This document shows, one piece after another, positions 1 through 11,741 of a stretch of 64,000 nt of DNA (its first letter is position 1; every line of letters begins with the position of its first letter). Position numbers and translations under genes: made by a program. This DNA is from Rhizomucor pusillus (taxonomy: Eukaryota > Mucoromycota > Mucoromycetes > Mucorales > Lichtheimiaceae): contig FWWN02000322.1 of assembly GCA_900175165.2 (NCBI GenBank), positions 1-64,000 on the forward strand, given 5' to 3'. A model generated the notes under the pieces. It saw only the letters and a list, made by a program, of their open reading frames with translations. It searched no databases and was not told where the DNA came from.

Positions 1-909
1 AGATAATACCATAGCAAACCAAAAGACGTTTACAACAGTTAAGTTTATTCCAAATACATTATATTATATATATTGGTGCCGTTTAGTTCACGTTGTTTCT
101 AACTATATATCCAGGTACCACCGCGTGGAGGCGGCACCGCCACTCCTCTCACCAGTTCGGCATACCCGCATGTTATCCCGAAGGAAGGTTGACGGGCAGC
201 TCCCAGCTCACTCTAAAAGATGTCCGCGTTTGCCCTTTTAAACCTGTTTTTTTTATTTCGTTAACTTGTGGTATAGTGATTTTAACACCATTCGATCCGT
301 CAGGAGGAGAGCATTCGTTCTGTATAGATATCATGGTACTTCAATGGCATTTCGGTGGAGTTCTCGCTCTTTTTGCATACAAAGAGGAGAATGAAGCGGA
401 CTTGTACATTTCCACTGGAAGAAGTATATAAAATCGTGACGACCTAATAGAGAATCTCATAGTACTCACTATCTCTGTCTATTCTCAAGAAGCGTTAATT
501 GACATGAGCGCGACTCCAGCAAACCGATTACACAAATTCTGTCTTTGTGCAGCTCATTCTTGTGTCGGAACTGGATGTCTTCTTTATGAAAACAGAACGA
601 AAATTAACAAAACGGAAGCATTTTCTTATCCGCAAAAGAAAAAGCAGCTGTAGGAAGGCGGTCCGTTTATCTTCTTCCTATCTTTGATAATGATAGCGAT
701 AATAAAAATGTAGAAAAAGATCATAAGAAGCATTGATTAGAACTTGCAAAAATGTCAAGGTAATTCAATTTGGTGAATGATGAGCAGAAGCCACTGTGAC
801 TCGTTCCGGCTCTGCGGTTCGCGTATAAATTTCTGTGATTCAACAGGCACAACTTTTTTTTTCTGGCTAACCAGCCCGCCACTCAACAAGTGAAAGAAAT
901 TCCCTCGTC
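1..909. other. intergenic, no gene recognised
   Basis: No convincing coding region. An open frame at 93-431 lacks any recognisable domain and has no splice context; it is treated as chance. The stretch is AT-rich and ends as the upstream region of the phosphoribosyltransferase gene starting at 910. Confidence 0.5.
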
Positions 910-1599
910 ATGTCCAAGCTGCACATTAGGTGAGCTCAGAAGCAGCTAGCTCTCACACGTGAAGAAAAAAGAAGGCTTATATATACCATATCACAACAAA
1001 GCTACAACCAAATCCACCAGTCCATCAAAGACGCCGTTGAACGTTACCGTATCAACGAAGACTTCCAGCCTGACTTGATGATTACTATTACTGGCGGTGG
1101 CCTCGTTCCTAGCCGTATCCTTCGAACATTTTTAAACAAGCGCAACGACCGCAACGTTCCTATCCAAGCTATTGGATTGTCCTTGTACGAAGAAATCGAA
1201 CTGGCCCAAGCGAACGGCGGTCTTTTGAATGGCCAGGAACCTCAGGTGACAAAGACTCAGTGGCTCAACTTTGTCAATTCGGAAGTTTCGTTGCTCGGTC
1301 GCCGCATCTTGCTTGTGGACGAAGTAGATGATACCCGTCAGACTTTGGCGTTTGCTGTTCGCGAGCTTTTGCAGGATATCGAAAAGGAGGAAGTCAAAAA
1401 GGGACTGAAGCCGGGAGAATCCAACACTAAGCTCGGCGTGTTCGTCTTGCACAACAAACTCAAGCCCAAGAAGCGCGAATTGCCAGAGTCTGTCATGAAG
1501 AACTACTTTGCTGCTGTCGAAATGCCTGATCAGTGGCTTGTCTATCCCTGGGATGCCATTGACATTGAGGAGCATACAGCAAAGGCAAACGCGCAGTAA
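910..1599 (+). CDS. XPT1: xanthine/guanine phosphoribosyltransferase (Xpt1-like)
   Basis: Purine salvage enzyme joining xanthine, guanine or hypoxanthine to PRPP in the cytosol. Two exons, 910-929 and 1002-1599, give 205 aa. The first exon is only 20 nt; splicing it restores an N-terminus (MSKLHISYNQIH) that resembles yeast Xpt1. The phosphoribosyltransferase core is visible: an ITGGG loop near residues 34-38 and the acidic PRPP-binding motif ILLVDEVDDTRQT near 109-121. The length fits the yeast protein (about 210 aa). It converges with the SDR gene on the other strand, whose stop is about 290 bp away. The family is clear; substrate preference (xanthine versus hypoxanthine) is inferred from Xpt1 similarity only. 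Confidence 0.88.
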
Positions 1600-1885
1600 T
1601 GTGCTCATTCTAACTTCAATCTTGCATCTTTCTCTTTTTCTTTCAAGCACACATATACTCCTCCACATTGTAATTATGTATTTTAGAGACTTTCTCCCTT
1701 CGCATATTATCACATGTCAATAATCATGTTGCATAGACACGTTTGTGTACTTCTCATATGATCATTCCTCAATCTTCTTCCGTGTGTACGTGTGCACATG
1801 CGATTTTGCTTTATTTTTTACTTTTTACATACAAAAGACACAGAGAAGGAGGAGGAAGAGGATAGAGTGTTGTTTTGTGTACAGT

Positions 1886-3143
<1,258 letters not shown>

Positions 3144-4203
3144 TACGAAAAGTTTGGAATGTGAGGAGAGGTGTTGGTGAGAAAGACGGGTTTGAGTGTG
3201 GGGAAACCGGGGCCCTTTTAAAGCATTTTTCCAGAGTGAAATCCACTTGTCAGCAAAAATGCGGCGGTCGGTGCTGAGATGCAATGATTGACTAAAAGCA
3301 TTTCCAGATCACCGCTAGGGGTTTCTGAGCAGCAGTGTCCTATGCAATAACCTGAATAGCTTATTCTACTGCTTCGTACAAGACTTCTCTTTGTATTCCT
3401 CTTTTCAAATTTGCTGTTAAATATGCGATCACTTGCAGAGGTGCAAAGACTAGTTTGATTGACAACTTTATGTATCAAATTTGCCTTGTAGAGAGATAAG
3501 TTCGCCATCATCCACGTTTACATTGAGAGATCCAGATACTAGAGCAACTTCTGAGTCTATTCAATGACTGAATTGAAATTGGCATAACTTGTTATAAATC
3601 GGCCGTAACAATCAAGAAAGCTGGATGTGTTCTCCGGTGCAGGCCATCTTTATTATATCCTTTCGACTTTGTGTTCGTCCTTCTTGAAGCTTTCCTTGCG
3701 GCGTAATTTACGATGTTTTCACGAGTTTCATTTTTCTTTAGTTGATTTTACTTTGGCAAATCACTGAAAAACCATTCTCCAGAAAAGCGTATATTCCGGT
3801 CGAGTGTCTAGCGCTGGTTGCAAGATTTGCGAGCCAGAAAGAACGGATAACCTACAGTTAGAAAGCTTCTCTCATCTTTTAGATTCACAATCGTCTACGA
3901 ACAGGAGGATCCAGCAATGTCGACTTTGTATCCGTATTTCCAGATTTGAAGAATGGATATATTAAGTGAGCATACTACAGAGCTTAATGCATACAGAGTT
4001 TATTTTTATCCACGAGCAGTACTAAGCGCAACGGGTCATAGCGCAGAAAGGTTGGTGGTGGTGGGAAACATGGAACATCAGTGCGGGGGAAATGCAATTT
4101 GACCCACGTAAGCCGAAATGCTCAGGGCATTAACAAATAAGAGTTGCTTCGTTTCCCCGCGCCTTTTCTTCTCCACAACAACTCGTTCGTTTCTGTAAAT
4201 ACC
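3144..4203. promoter_or_regulatory. divergent intergenic region between SDR and hydratase
   Basis: About 1.06 kb separates the start codons of the divergent SDR and enoyl-CoA hydratase 2 genes, so it holds both promoters. No further gene is seen; short open frames here lack domains or splice context. No individual regulatory site can be named with confidence. Confidence 0.5.
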
Positions 4204-5392
4204 ATGCCCGTCGAAGGTTTCAAAGTGGACGTTGACAAGGCCGTTGGCCACAAGTATCCAGTACAAAAGGTAGGTACCAAAATCATGCTGCGAAAGTGCT
4301 GTACCCAATGCTGACGACGGCGCGGGTAGGTCGTCTGCAACCGCCGCGACTATATTCTATATGCCTTGGCTGTTGGCGTCAAGGAAGACGAGCTGAAATA
4401 CCTGTATGAACTCGGTATGCGCTCATTCTCTTGAGCATCGTTTTGACATGGAACTAATCTGTCTGCCTGGAAAGATCGTAACTTTGCACCTCTCCCAACA
4501 TACCCTCTTGTCTTGCCTCTCAAGGGCGATGACTACAATGTCAATGTATTTGCCGAGCGCTCGCAGGGCGAGCCTCTTCCCGGCATGCCGCCATACGACC
4601 CGAACAAGATTGTTCACGGCGAACAGGCTTTGGAAATTTTCAAGCCCTTCCCCAAGGACGGTGGCCGTTTCAATATGCAAAAGACCTGCACCGGTGTTTA
4701 CGACAAGGGCTCCGGTATGGTCATAGAAGCTACTATGGATTTGTACGGTGAAAATGACGGCGAGCATTACTGTCGCATGGTTTCCAAGTCCTTTATCCGT
4801 GGCTACGGTGGTTGGGGTGTACGTTGCTGCAGATATTTTGCTCTGATAACAATTGTTGTTTGCTAATCAAGTGAACACAGGGTCCCAAGGGTCCCAAAGC
4901 CGTAAGCTACGCCCCTCCTAAGCGTCAACCTGATGCCGTCGAATCCTTCAAAACTGCTGTCGACCAAGCCATACTTTACCGCTTGTCTGGGTAAGAGGAA
5001 ACTGTCGAAAGCATTTGTAAACTTGTAACCTAAACTCACTTTCTCGTTGCAACAGTGATTACAATCCTCTTCACATCGACGTTGAGCTGGCTCCCAAAGT
5101 TGGCTTCCCTAAGCCTATTCTCCATGGTCTTTGCACATACGGTATTACTGGACACGCTATCTTGAAGGCCTTGGCTGGCAACGATCCTACCCGGTTCAAG
5201 TCCATTGAAGCCCGTTTTGCTAGTCCAGTCTTCCCTGGCGAGACCGTCGAAGTCTACATGTGGAAGGTCGATGCTAAGGATCCCAAGGTTCAGGGTGTCA
5301 TTTTTGCTGTCAAGGTCAAGGAGCGCGACGTTGTTGTTATCAACAACGGCTATGCTACCCTTTACAAGGAGTCTCCTGCTTCCAAGTTGTAA
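4204..5392 (+). CDS. peroxisomal enoyl-CoA hydratase 2 (MaoC-like), PTS1
   Basis: Hydrates trans-2-enoyl-CoA to (3R)-hydroxyacyl-CoA in peroxisomal beta-oxidation. Exons 4204-4269, 4330-4414, 4475-4818, 4881-4990 and 5056-5392 give 313 aa. It has two hot-dog halves: an N-terminal substrate-binding half and a C-terminal catalytic half with the hydratase-2 motif SGDYNPLHID (about 201-210), whose Asp and His are the catalytic pair, followed by PILHGLCTYG. The protein ends in SKL, a canonical PTS1 peroxisomal signal. In most fungi this activity is the C-terminal part of the multifunctional enzyme Fox2; here it is a separate protein next to a divergent SDR. The family and location calls are strong. 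Confidence 0.93.
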
Positions 5393-5466
5393 ATGTTGTA
5401 TTTTTCTAGCTATTAAAATTACGAAGCCAAATACATTGGTTGTTTGTTTCGATTCCAGAGAATTAC

Positions 5467-6597
5467 TTAGTTTGCTTTGCGGGGGTTAGGAAACTCTAGT
5501 TTCCGGTGGGTGCGACAGATAATATCGATGTAATCAGGCTCGTTATCTGCCGTGATAATACCGTGGCGGATCATAAAGTCGATTGCAACAAGTGCACAGT
5601 TTGGCTTCCATTCATTGTTAAGTATCGATCGTTGAACCTGTCAGCGTTCACGATTAGAATATTTACAGTGAAGGGGATGATTTATAATACATGCCTCATC
5701 CATACTCCAAAGATAGAAACACTCTACTTCTCCATCCTTCGGCGTTGGTTGGAAATCAATGGGTATTTCAAGATCGAAAACATATTGCGTCTCAGGCTGC
5801 AAGCCATTTTCTGTGTATGTATAGTATGATACGATACCGGCATTAATAGCCTTATCAGCTATGGAAGGAGGGATACTGGCCTCTTCGTCGCATTCCTTGA
5901 CGACAGTCTCCTTTGTAGAGTATTGATAAGTGATACCTCCAGCCACCTATCAAGATTGAGATATAGTCAGTCAACTGTTTGAGTGCACCAGAGACAAGTA
6001 ATATACGAACGCAGTTATCAAGGACTCCCGGCCATGTCTGCTTTGTCAAGGCACGTCGGGCTACCCACATTTTTTTCTCGCCGGTGTGCGCGTCCCTGGA
6101 ATAGCCGTTGATGTGAATGCCAAAGGTGGAAATACCGAACAACGGCGTGGCAGCGCGCTCCATCACAAACGCAACATTGTCAGCTCGGCTATCGTCTCCG
6201 TATACTGGGTATAACTCGTCTCTCCAACCTAAACATACGCACGTGTGGGAAACTCGTAATCGCCATAATTAAAATATCTAGCCTAACCTGCCAATGCTTT
6301 CATCACCTTGTTTTCGCGCCACGTGTCCATAAGCTCCTTGACGACCTGAGTACGCTTCTCAAAAGAGTCCACCCAGTTGTTGAATTGTATAGTTTCTTGG
6401 ATAACGAACGGTGAAGGCGATTTCGACTCATTGTATTCCTTCAAAGCAGGCAGCACGTCCGGCAGCACATGTCCAATGACATGACCCTGGAACACAATGG
6501 CAGTAGCCCGAGCAAAAGGTGATTCTGGGTCGTCGTTGACGTTGTAAGGGAACTTGTCGCAGTGTGCAATAACTTCGAGATAATTCTTGAATGCCAT
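5467..6597 (-). CDS. Nudix hydrolase with N-terminal DUF4743 domain
   Basis: Predicted nucleoside-diphosphate-linked hydrolase, 316 aa. Exons 6597-6288, 6228-6011, 5946-5695 and 5637-5467. The N-terminal half (about 1-130) matches the DUF4743 domain found in fungal thiamine-pyrophosphokinase-linked Nudix proteins and in plant Nudix 20/24. It is followed by WRDELYPVYG and a Nudix box running from GGITYQYSTKE to CDEEASIP (about 179-202). The C-terminal segment has the usual KPNCALVAIDFMIRHG pattern. The substrate is unknown; relatives act on oxidised thiamine diphosphates. The third intron has a GC donor (GATGAG/GCATGT), needed to join WSMDE to VQRSIL. The stop lies about 75 bp from that of the convergent hydratase. 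Confidence 0.88.
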
Positions 6598-6754
6598 TTG
6601 ATGGACGAGAAGCAAGATCCCGATACTCGGATCAAAATCCTTAAATGGAGACGAACGAAAGCAGTTTCGAAATTGGATGAAGTATCTATCTAATATTTGA
6701 CGATATAAAATAAGTTATAATAAAGATAAGGAGATACACCATTCTTCTGGCTAT

Positions 6755-8114
6755 TTAGAGCAGGTTTCCGCAAAACGGTCGTAGAATAGAGTATTTGCGC
6801 CAGACATTGTCAATAAGATACGGTACAAAAGTATGGAATGGATTCGCATGCCAGACACCAAAGTACGCAAAGCTGTTCAAAAACCAAGGGAAGGTCAAGA
6901 AAGCGAATCCGACCATCCAAACATGACCGAGGATACGCGTTGCCAAGTTAGATGGAATTTGGAACCTTTGCTGGAACCAACGCTCGAAAAGGACAGCAAC
7001 GCCGTGTATGGTAAAAAACAGGCACTCCTGCCCAACAAACCGCTTGAAATAGGCCTGTGTTCCAGCCTCGCATATGATCAGGTATTCATGCATCAATCCA
7101 GACACAAAAAATACTGAGATTGTCGCAAAAGTATTGGCAGCAGTAGTGCCCATTACTGGTTTGCAAAGAGTCTTAACGGGCCGGAAAGGTATGGCTAACC
7201 AAATATTTTTGAACATTTGGTGCCATCTGCGACCCCAGAGCTCTCCCAAAGATGAGGCAATGATAGGCATGTCCATCAGCGGTCTCCATTCATCTATTAG
7301 AATATAATGCAGACCAGCTGGTTAAATACACGTATCTATATTTCGGGCAGGTATATGCAGACCGTACCTTGCACGAATTTGCCGCCTTCATTCAGAATAA
7401 CATGTATAATCTGACCGATGTATCCAATTGCATTGATAACTGACGACATGATCACGACGGCGAAAAAGAAAAAGACGAAGTAGATAACAGAATTATGAGG
7501 TATCTCAAGCACCTCGGGGCCTTCGAACGTCGTGTACCAGGATGCAACCACGTTGGTGAGAAGTACGTTTACAGAAATAGGTACCAAGAGACGATACCAT
7601 GGTACCTATTTCATATTAAAGTTATAATTTTCGAGCTACATTTACAAACTATGTATATATATTCCCACCTGTTTCGCCTTGCTTGTATCTCGACTCTTCA
7701 GTCGCATAACCGAAGCAAACTCGGTGGACAGCGCTGCACTGCTTATCTCGGCCGGCTTTCCGTAAACTAGCGACTGGACATAGATAACCTCGCTGAACCT
7801 CAGGGCGATGTTAAACAGGTGAAGTTCGCCCAAGATCGTAAGCACTGAGGAAGTACGATTAGCTAGAAATCTACTCTCGCTCAAGTAGGACGAAACTTAC
7901 CAAAGAGAGGAGAGGCAACGCAAAGCGGTAACAGTAAAGTAAGAGCAAAGAGCGGGATGCATAGCAATTGCTTGGCTCTGGTAGAAATCTTCTGACAAGA
8001 CGTGGTTGAGATCACGTAAACAACCGCGGAAATGGCAGCGACAAGTGCCATATATGGCCAGGTGGGCAACACAAGCCTTTCTTTCCCACCGGCGAACAGA
8101 CCAGCAGTAACCAT
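6755..8114 (-). CDS. wax-synthase-like MBOAT O-acyltransferase
   Basis: Multi-pass membrane acyltransferase of the wax synthase type, which moves acyl groups from acyl-CoA to an alcohol. Exons 8114-7901, 7844-7669, 7605-7368 and 7317-6755 give 396 aa. Hydrophobic segments appear along the whole length. The family signature SLGELWGRRWHQMFKN lies near residue 240, and FVSGLMHEYLI further on holds the invariant His of MBOAT enzymes. The last exon may instead start at 7293: both AG acceptors keep the frame, differing by 8 residues. Acceptor substrate (fatty alcohol, sterol or other) cannot be told from sequence. Confidence 0.82.
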
Positions 8115-8431
8115 ACTGTCGAAATTGCCTCTTTTCGCCCTCGCCTACTTTTTCTCTGGGCGCCTCCCTTATTTTTCATGCAGCGCATTGCTGGTTGGCA
8201 GAAATGGTAACTGCAAGCCCTGTGAATATTTACCCCCTTGTTCCCGTACTTCCAGGCAATATCATTTAGAATTGGCACTAGCTATTCTCGCTCACGAGAA
8301 GCATCAAAAATCGATTTTCAAGTAGATAGATAACTACGGTATGTATAAGTAATTCCTATAGTGATCTTCGCATGCTTGGAAGCAGAGGACTTATTTGCAT
8401 ACGACCTCATCCCACCGAATAATTCGACGAA
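8115..8431. promoter_or_regulatory. divergent promoter region
   Basis: About 317 bp between the start of the MBOAT gene (minus) and the start of a possible small gene (plus). No recognisable binding site or gene. Confidence 0.35.
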
Positions 8432-8768
8432 ATGGGTTGGAACAGCGGTTTAGCGCGCGTAAGTACAGTGCAACGAGCATGTATAACGAATCGTTCCCTC
8501 TGTTCATGCATAGATTTCATATACCGAACCTTTGCTACCGACAGTACCACTCTTCTGGGAAGTAACAACTAATGACACTTCTTATTGTTCAGGGGAATGG
8601 AGGCAGCTGTGGAGCAAGAGGCTGACCCTGGCGGGGGATATCGCGACCAGAAGAGCCCTTGATCACTTGGGACTCGAGAGAGCAACCAACGGCGACCGTG
8701 CAAGCGGTGCTACTCAGAACGATGGTCGCATCACCTCAGCCAACGTACAAACCGTCTCGTGGTGTTAA
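8432..8768 (+). CDS. possible small spliced gene, unknown product
   Basis: Not recognised. An ATG at 8432 starts nine codons (MGWNSGLAR) ending at a consensus GTAAGT donor at 8459. Splicing to the AG at 8512-8513 joins an open frame running to a stop at 8768, giving about 94 aa with no domain. An AATAAA-like signal lies near 8842. A second acceptor with a good CTAATGAC branch point precedes 8594, but frames from it close quickly, so the exon model is uncertain. This could be a real lineage-specific gene, a non-coding transcript or chance. Confidence 0.28.
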
Positions 8769-9463
8769 GACTATCGACAAACTCTGGGGAGAATGGCAAT
8801 CGGTCTAGGTGGCCATTCATCGGTTATATCTTTCGAGGAATAAAACATCAAATTTAGAATTTTCCATACTTTTTCGTAAACACCTTATTCAGCCACTTGC
8901 AGCAGTAACTATGTTGGATGAAATTGCCCAGGCTAAATTAGCCGACAGCGTATGCCGAGACCCCCTTATTCGTTGTTCCTAATGTTCCATGTAATGTGAT
9001 AGAATTGACAACCTGCTAAACGGCATATATCCAGAAAATCTTGGCACTGTTGCTCGTGTTCACGAGGAACTGGGTACTCTCCGACCGCGTTTGATGTTTA
9101 GGACAGTTCGCTTTTACCCGAGAGCTGTAATTCCCACCTGCCGTGGCGGACAACTCTCTTGTTGATGTGTAAATCATACAATGCAACATCTCTGGAAGTG
9201 AAGGCTTGTTCAATTGAGATGAAATCCAAAGGTTGTTATTATTATTAGATACAGCTTGCGTGGCTGGAAGCGATAGACATGTTGCTGAACGCCACAACGA
9301 TGTGTGCAATGTTTTGTCGGAAGCGAAAGACGGTGGCACCCGATGCCAAGTAATTGAACGAGAAGGTTGCGGAAACCAGTGGCGTGCGTTTGGAAGTACC
9401 GACAATTTTCACTGCATAGTTACATAACAAAAACCCATGTGGAAGCTAAAAATAAGTCACTTA
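8769..9463. other. intergenic flank of the Tc1-type element
   Basis: No gene recognised. A 129-codon open frame on the minus strand (9016-9405) has no domain and no conserved look and is treated as chance. The region ends at the TA dinucleotide (9462-9463) that flanks the transposable element. Confidence 0.45.
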
Positions 9464-9686
9464 CAGTGCTGGAAGTTGAATTTGATCAGACCCAGCGAAA
9501 ATGGGCCACCAGTCTGATAAAATTAACTGAACCATCCTCGCGAAAATGAGCCAAGCGAATCTGGACCACCTGTCCTGGAAATGGATTGGCCATGAATGTG
9601 AGCCAGATCATAACCTTCAGAAAGACAATAGAATATAGTGTTTATACAAAGATCTTTATTTACAATCCCTTCTCACCAGCCAGACA
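9464..9686 (+). repeat. left terminal inverted repeat, 223 bp
   Basis: Reverse complement of 11519-11741 with no mismatch found by eye. Besides the CAGTGCTGG tip it contains three related 14-bp motifs: GCGAAAATGGGCCA at 9495, GCGAAAATGAGCCA at 9540 and GCGAATCTGGACCA at 9555. These could be transposase-binding sites. Confidence 0.9.
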
Positions 9687-9868
9687 GGATTCCCAGAATG
9701 TCAGTGAATACAGTCAAACGCGGGATTACCTGACGATGCCAAGTGGTGTATCGATAATGCAGACACTTTATGCCTTCGTGATTTCGTCCGTAAATTTGGA
9801 TTCAACTCAAAGCGTGAAGCGAACACCCGTTATTCGAACACCCAATAAAACTAATTTCATTCAATAAC

Positions 9869-10383
9869 TTGTCTTTATGGTGCGAATCGGATAATGAAGA
9901 CCAGTTCTGGAAAAATAGAGCTCTGAGCAAGAAGCAACGGGACATAAGGCACGACTTATCAACGCCAGGAGCAGAGCTTATTGGTGAACTGGCACACGAA
10001 CAAGCCGACACGATCAGCAACACGCGACCGGAAGCAGCAGAACCTTCAGCAATCAAGTCTCCTGAAGCCAGCCCATTCGAAAAGAAGCTCATTCATTTTC
10101 GCGCCGAGTATCGAAGGATGAATGATGCGGATACATGGCATCTACAAACCGGAAAGGTCGTGGAAGACCAGCTTTACAACTTTGGACATGAGTGTCGTTG
10201 TGAACAGTATGTATCTGCATGCAATGTTGTATATGCGTTTGCTCAATCTTTTTCCCAGTCCGTGTCACTCGTGGATCGTTGATCCCAGTGATTACAGCTA
10301 CATTGAATCCGGAACCTTTACCCCCCGCCCCGACGAGATAGCAACAATATATGACAAAACCCATGCCAGCAGTACCGGTTGAA
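9869..10383 (+). pseudogene. cargo gene fragment inside the transposon, unknown family
   Basis: Not recognised. The frame opens at 9869 (first codon is not ATG) and reads about 112 codons to a donor GTATGT at 10206. Splicing to the AG before 10261 gives the junction CEHPCHSWIVDPSDYSYIES and continues to a stop at 10381-10383. Codon use and splice sites look like a real protein: the segment KLIHFRAEYRRMNDADTWHL is charged and helical, and VEDQLYNFG precedes the junction. No start codon fits and downstream exon-like pieces are out of frame, so I call it a fragment. It may be a captured host gene or a lineage-specific transposon gene. Confidence 0.45.
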
Positions 10384-11518
10384 CTCGAAAAATTCATCGA
10401 TGGATTCCAAGTATAATGCACTCACTGACACATGACTATTTTGTGGCAGTCATAATGATGATTTCTCAGCATACCACCGAACAAATCCGCAGTCAGCGAT
10501 ACGAAAGTTTTGTTCGAGAGTGGAATCACGTCACCTAAGGTCGCACACGATGTCGTGAAGCATATCAATAAGCGCGTACACCACAACAAGGCTTTTACGT
10601 AACAGATGCAGGCCCTTATTGTGATCACCGCTGGTAATGTTTATGGGTTATCTTTCTAAATGATGCATACTTATCAAGTTTTCAAAGGTCGCACCATCCG
10701 CCTTCTGAGAATGGATTCACCCAGAGGATACTCCTACCTGAAGTATTTAGACAAGACGGGGAACAGTAGAAAACTGTGAGACTTTGGGCAGATGCTTTTA
10801 AGGGAATAAGAAGCAAAGAATTAAGTCTACCAGTAGATGATTGTAGCAGGAGGGAGTTCTATATATTGTACCACCTCCATTGTTATTGAACACTGATCGA
10901 TCCATAAATACGACACTGCCGCATCACACGAGATGAGCCGTTGTCGATCCCCAAGCGAGTCGAAAACTTCATCGATGCATTAACAGTGCTCCGGCTACTG
11001 ATATCAATCAAGGTATATATACTGGAAGCCATCCGATATGCACACATTGTTACTAATTATAGGCTATGATAGTTGATCATCAAACAGGTAATTACTGGTA
11101 TCCTGAACGGCAAGCGACCACTCAAAGAAGGCACGAGCAAACTGCCATCCACTGCACAAGTCAAGAAACAAAAAAAAGGAAGGAAAAGCAAACTGTATCT
11201 ACCGGGCGGGGTTATATTTGTTTGATCGATCGATACCGTACAAGTTTTTGATTACATTTGTCGACAGGATTTCGTGAGCGTTTCCAGGAGCTACCTTAGT
11301 AGCTCTTTCCTTTCTCCTTGTGGTCCATTCAAAACTTTCAAGATACTTCGTTTTCGACCGACGTTCTCTTTGGTGATATGTGTCAAAGTAAATTAGGTCA
11401 ACTTATTACGTGTCAGCTTTTTTCATATGAGCCGAGTGGGAGGGAAACTGCTCCCTGGAAAGAGAGTATACGTGCGCTTTCATCGTCAAAATTCATTCAA
11501 CAGCTAACAGCTTAACGC

Positions 11519-11741
11519 TGTCTGGCTGGTGAGAAGGGATTGTAAATAAAGATCTTTGTATAAACACTATATTCTATTGTCTTTCTGAAGGTTATGATCT
11601 GGCTCACATTCATGGCCAATCCATTTCCAGGACAGGTGGTCCAGATTCGCTTGGCTCATTTTCGCGAGGATGGTTCAGTTAATTTTATCAGACTGGTGGC
11701 CCATTTTCGCTGGGTCTGATCAAATTCAACTTCCAGCACTG
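11519..11741 (-). repeat. right terminal inverted repeat, 223 bp
   Basis: Mirror copy of the left repeat, ending CCAGCACTG before the flanking TA at 11742-11743. It carries the same three 14-bp motifs in opposite orientation. Confidence 0.9.

Larger units (their letters stand above)
9464..11741. mobile_element. non-autonomous Tc1-type DNA transposon with gene-like cargo
   Basis: The element is 2,278 bp long, bounded by inverted repeats 9464-9686 and 11519-11741 that look identical over 223 bp by eye. Both ends are flanked by TA (9462-9463 and 11742-11743), the target duplication of Tc1/mariner elements, and the tips read CAGTGCTGG, the same start as C. elegans Tc1. The 1.8-kb interior shows no DDE/D transposase on either strand. 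Instead it holds an exon-like open frame (9869-10381) of unknown family and further decayed exon-like pieces near 10470-10530 and 10935-10990. Matching ends argue for a recent insertion moved in trans by another Tc1-type transposase. Confidence 0.85.

Noticed and set aside
93..431. Plus-strand 112-codon frame at the left edge
   Set aside because: No recognised domain, weak composition and no supporting signals.
1132..1713. Minus-strand 193-codon frame opposite XPT1
   Set aside because: Antisense of the conserved phosphoribosyltransferase; composition mirrors the sense codons.
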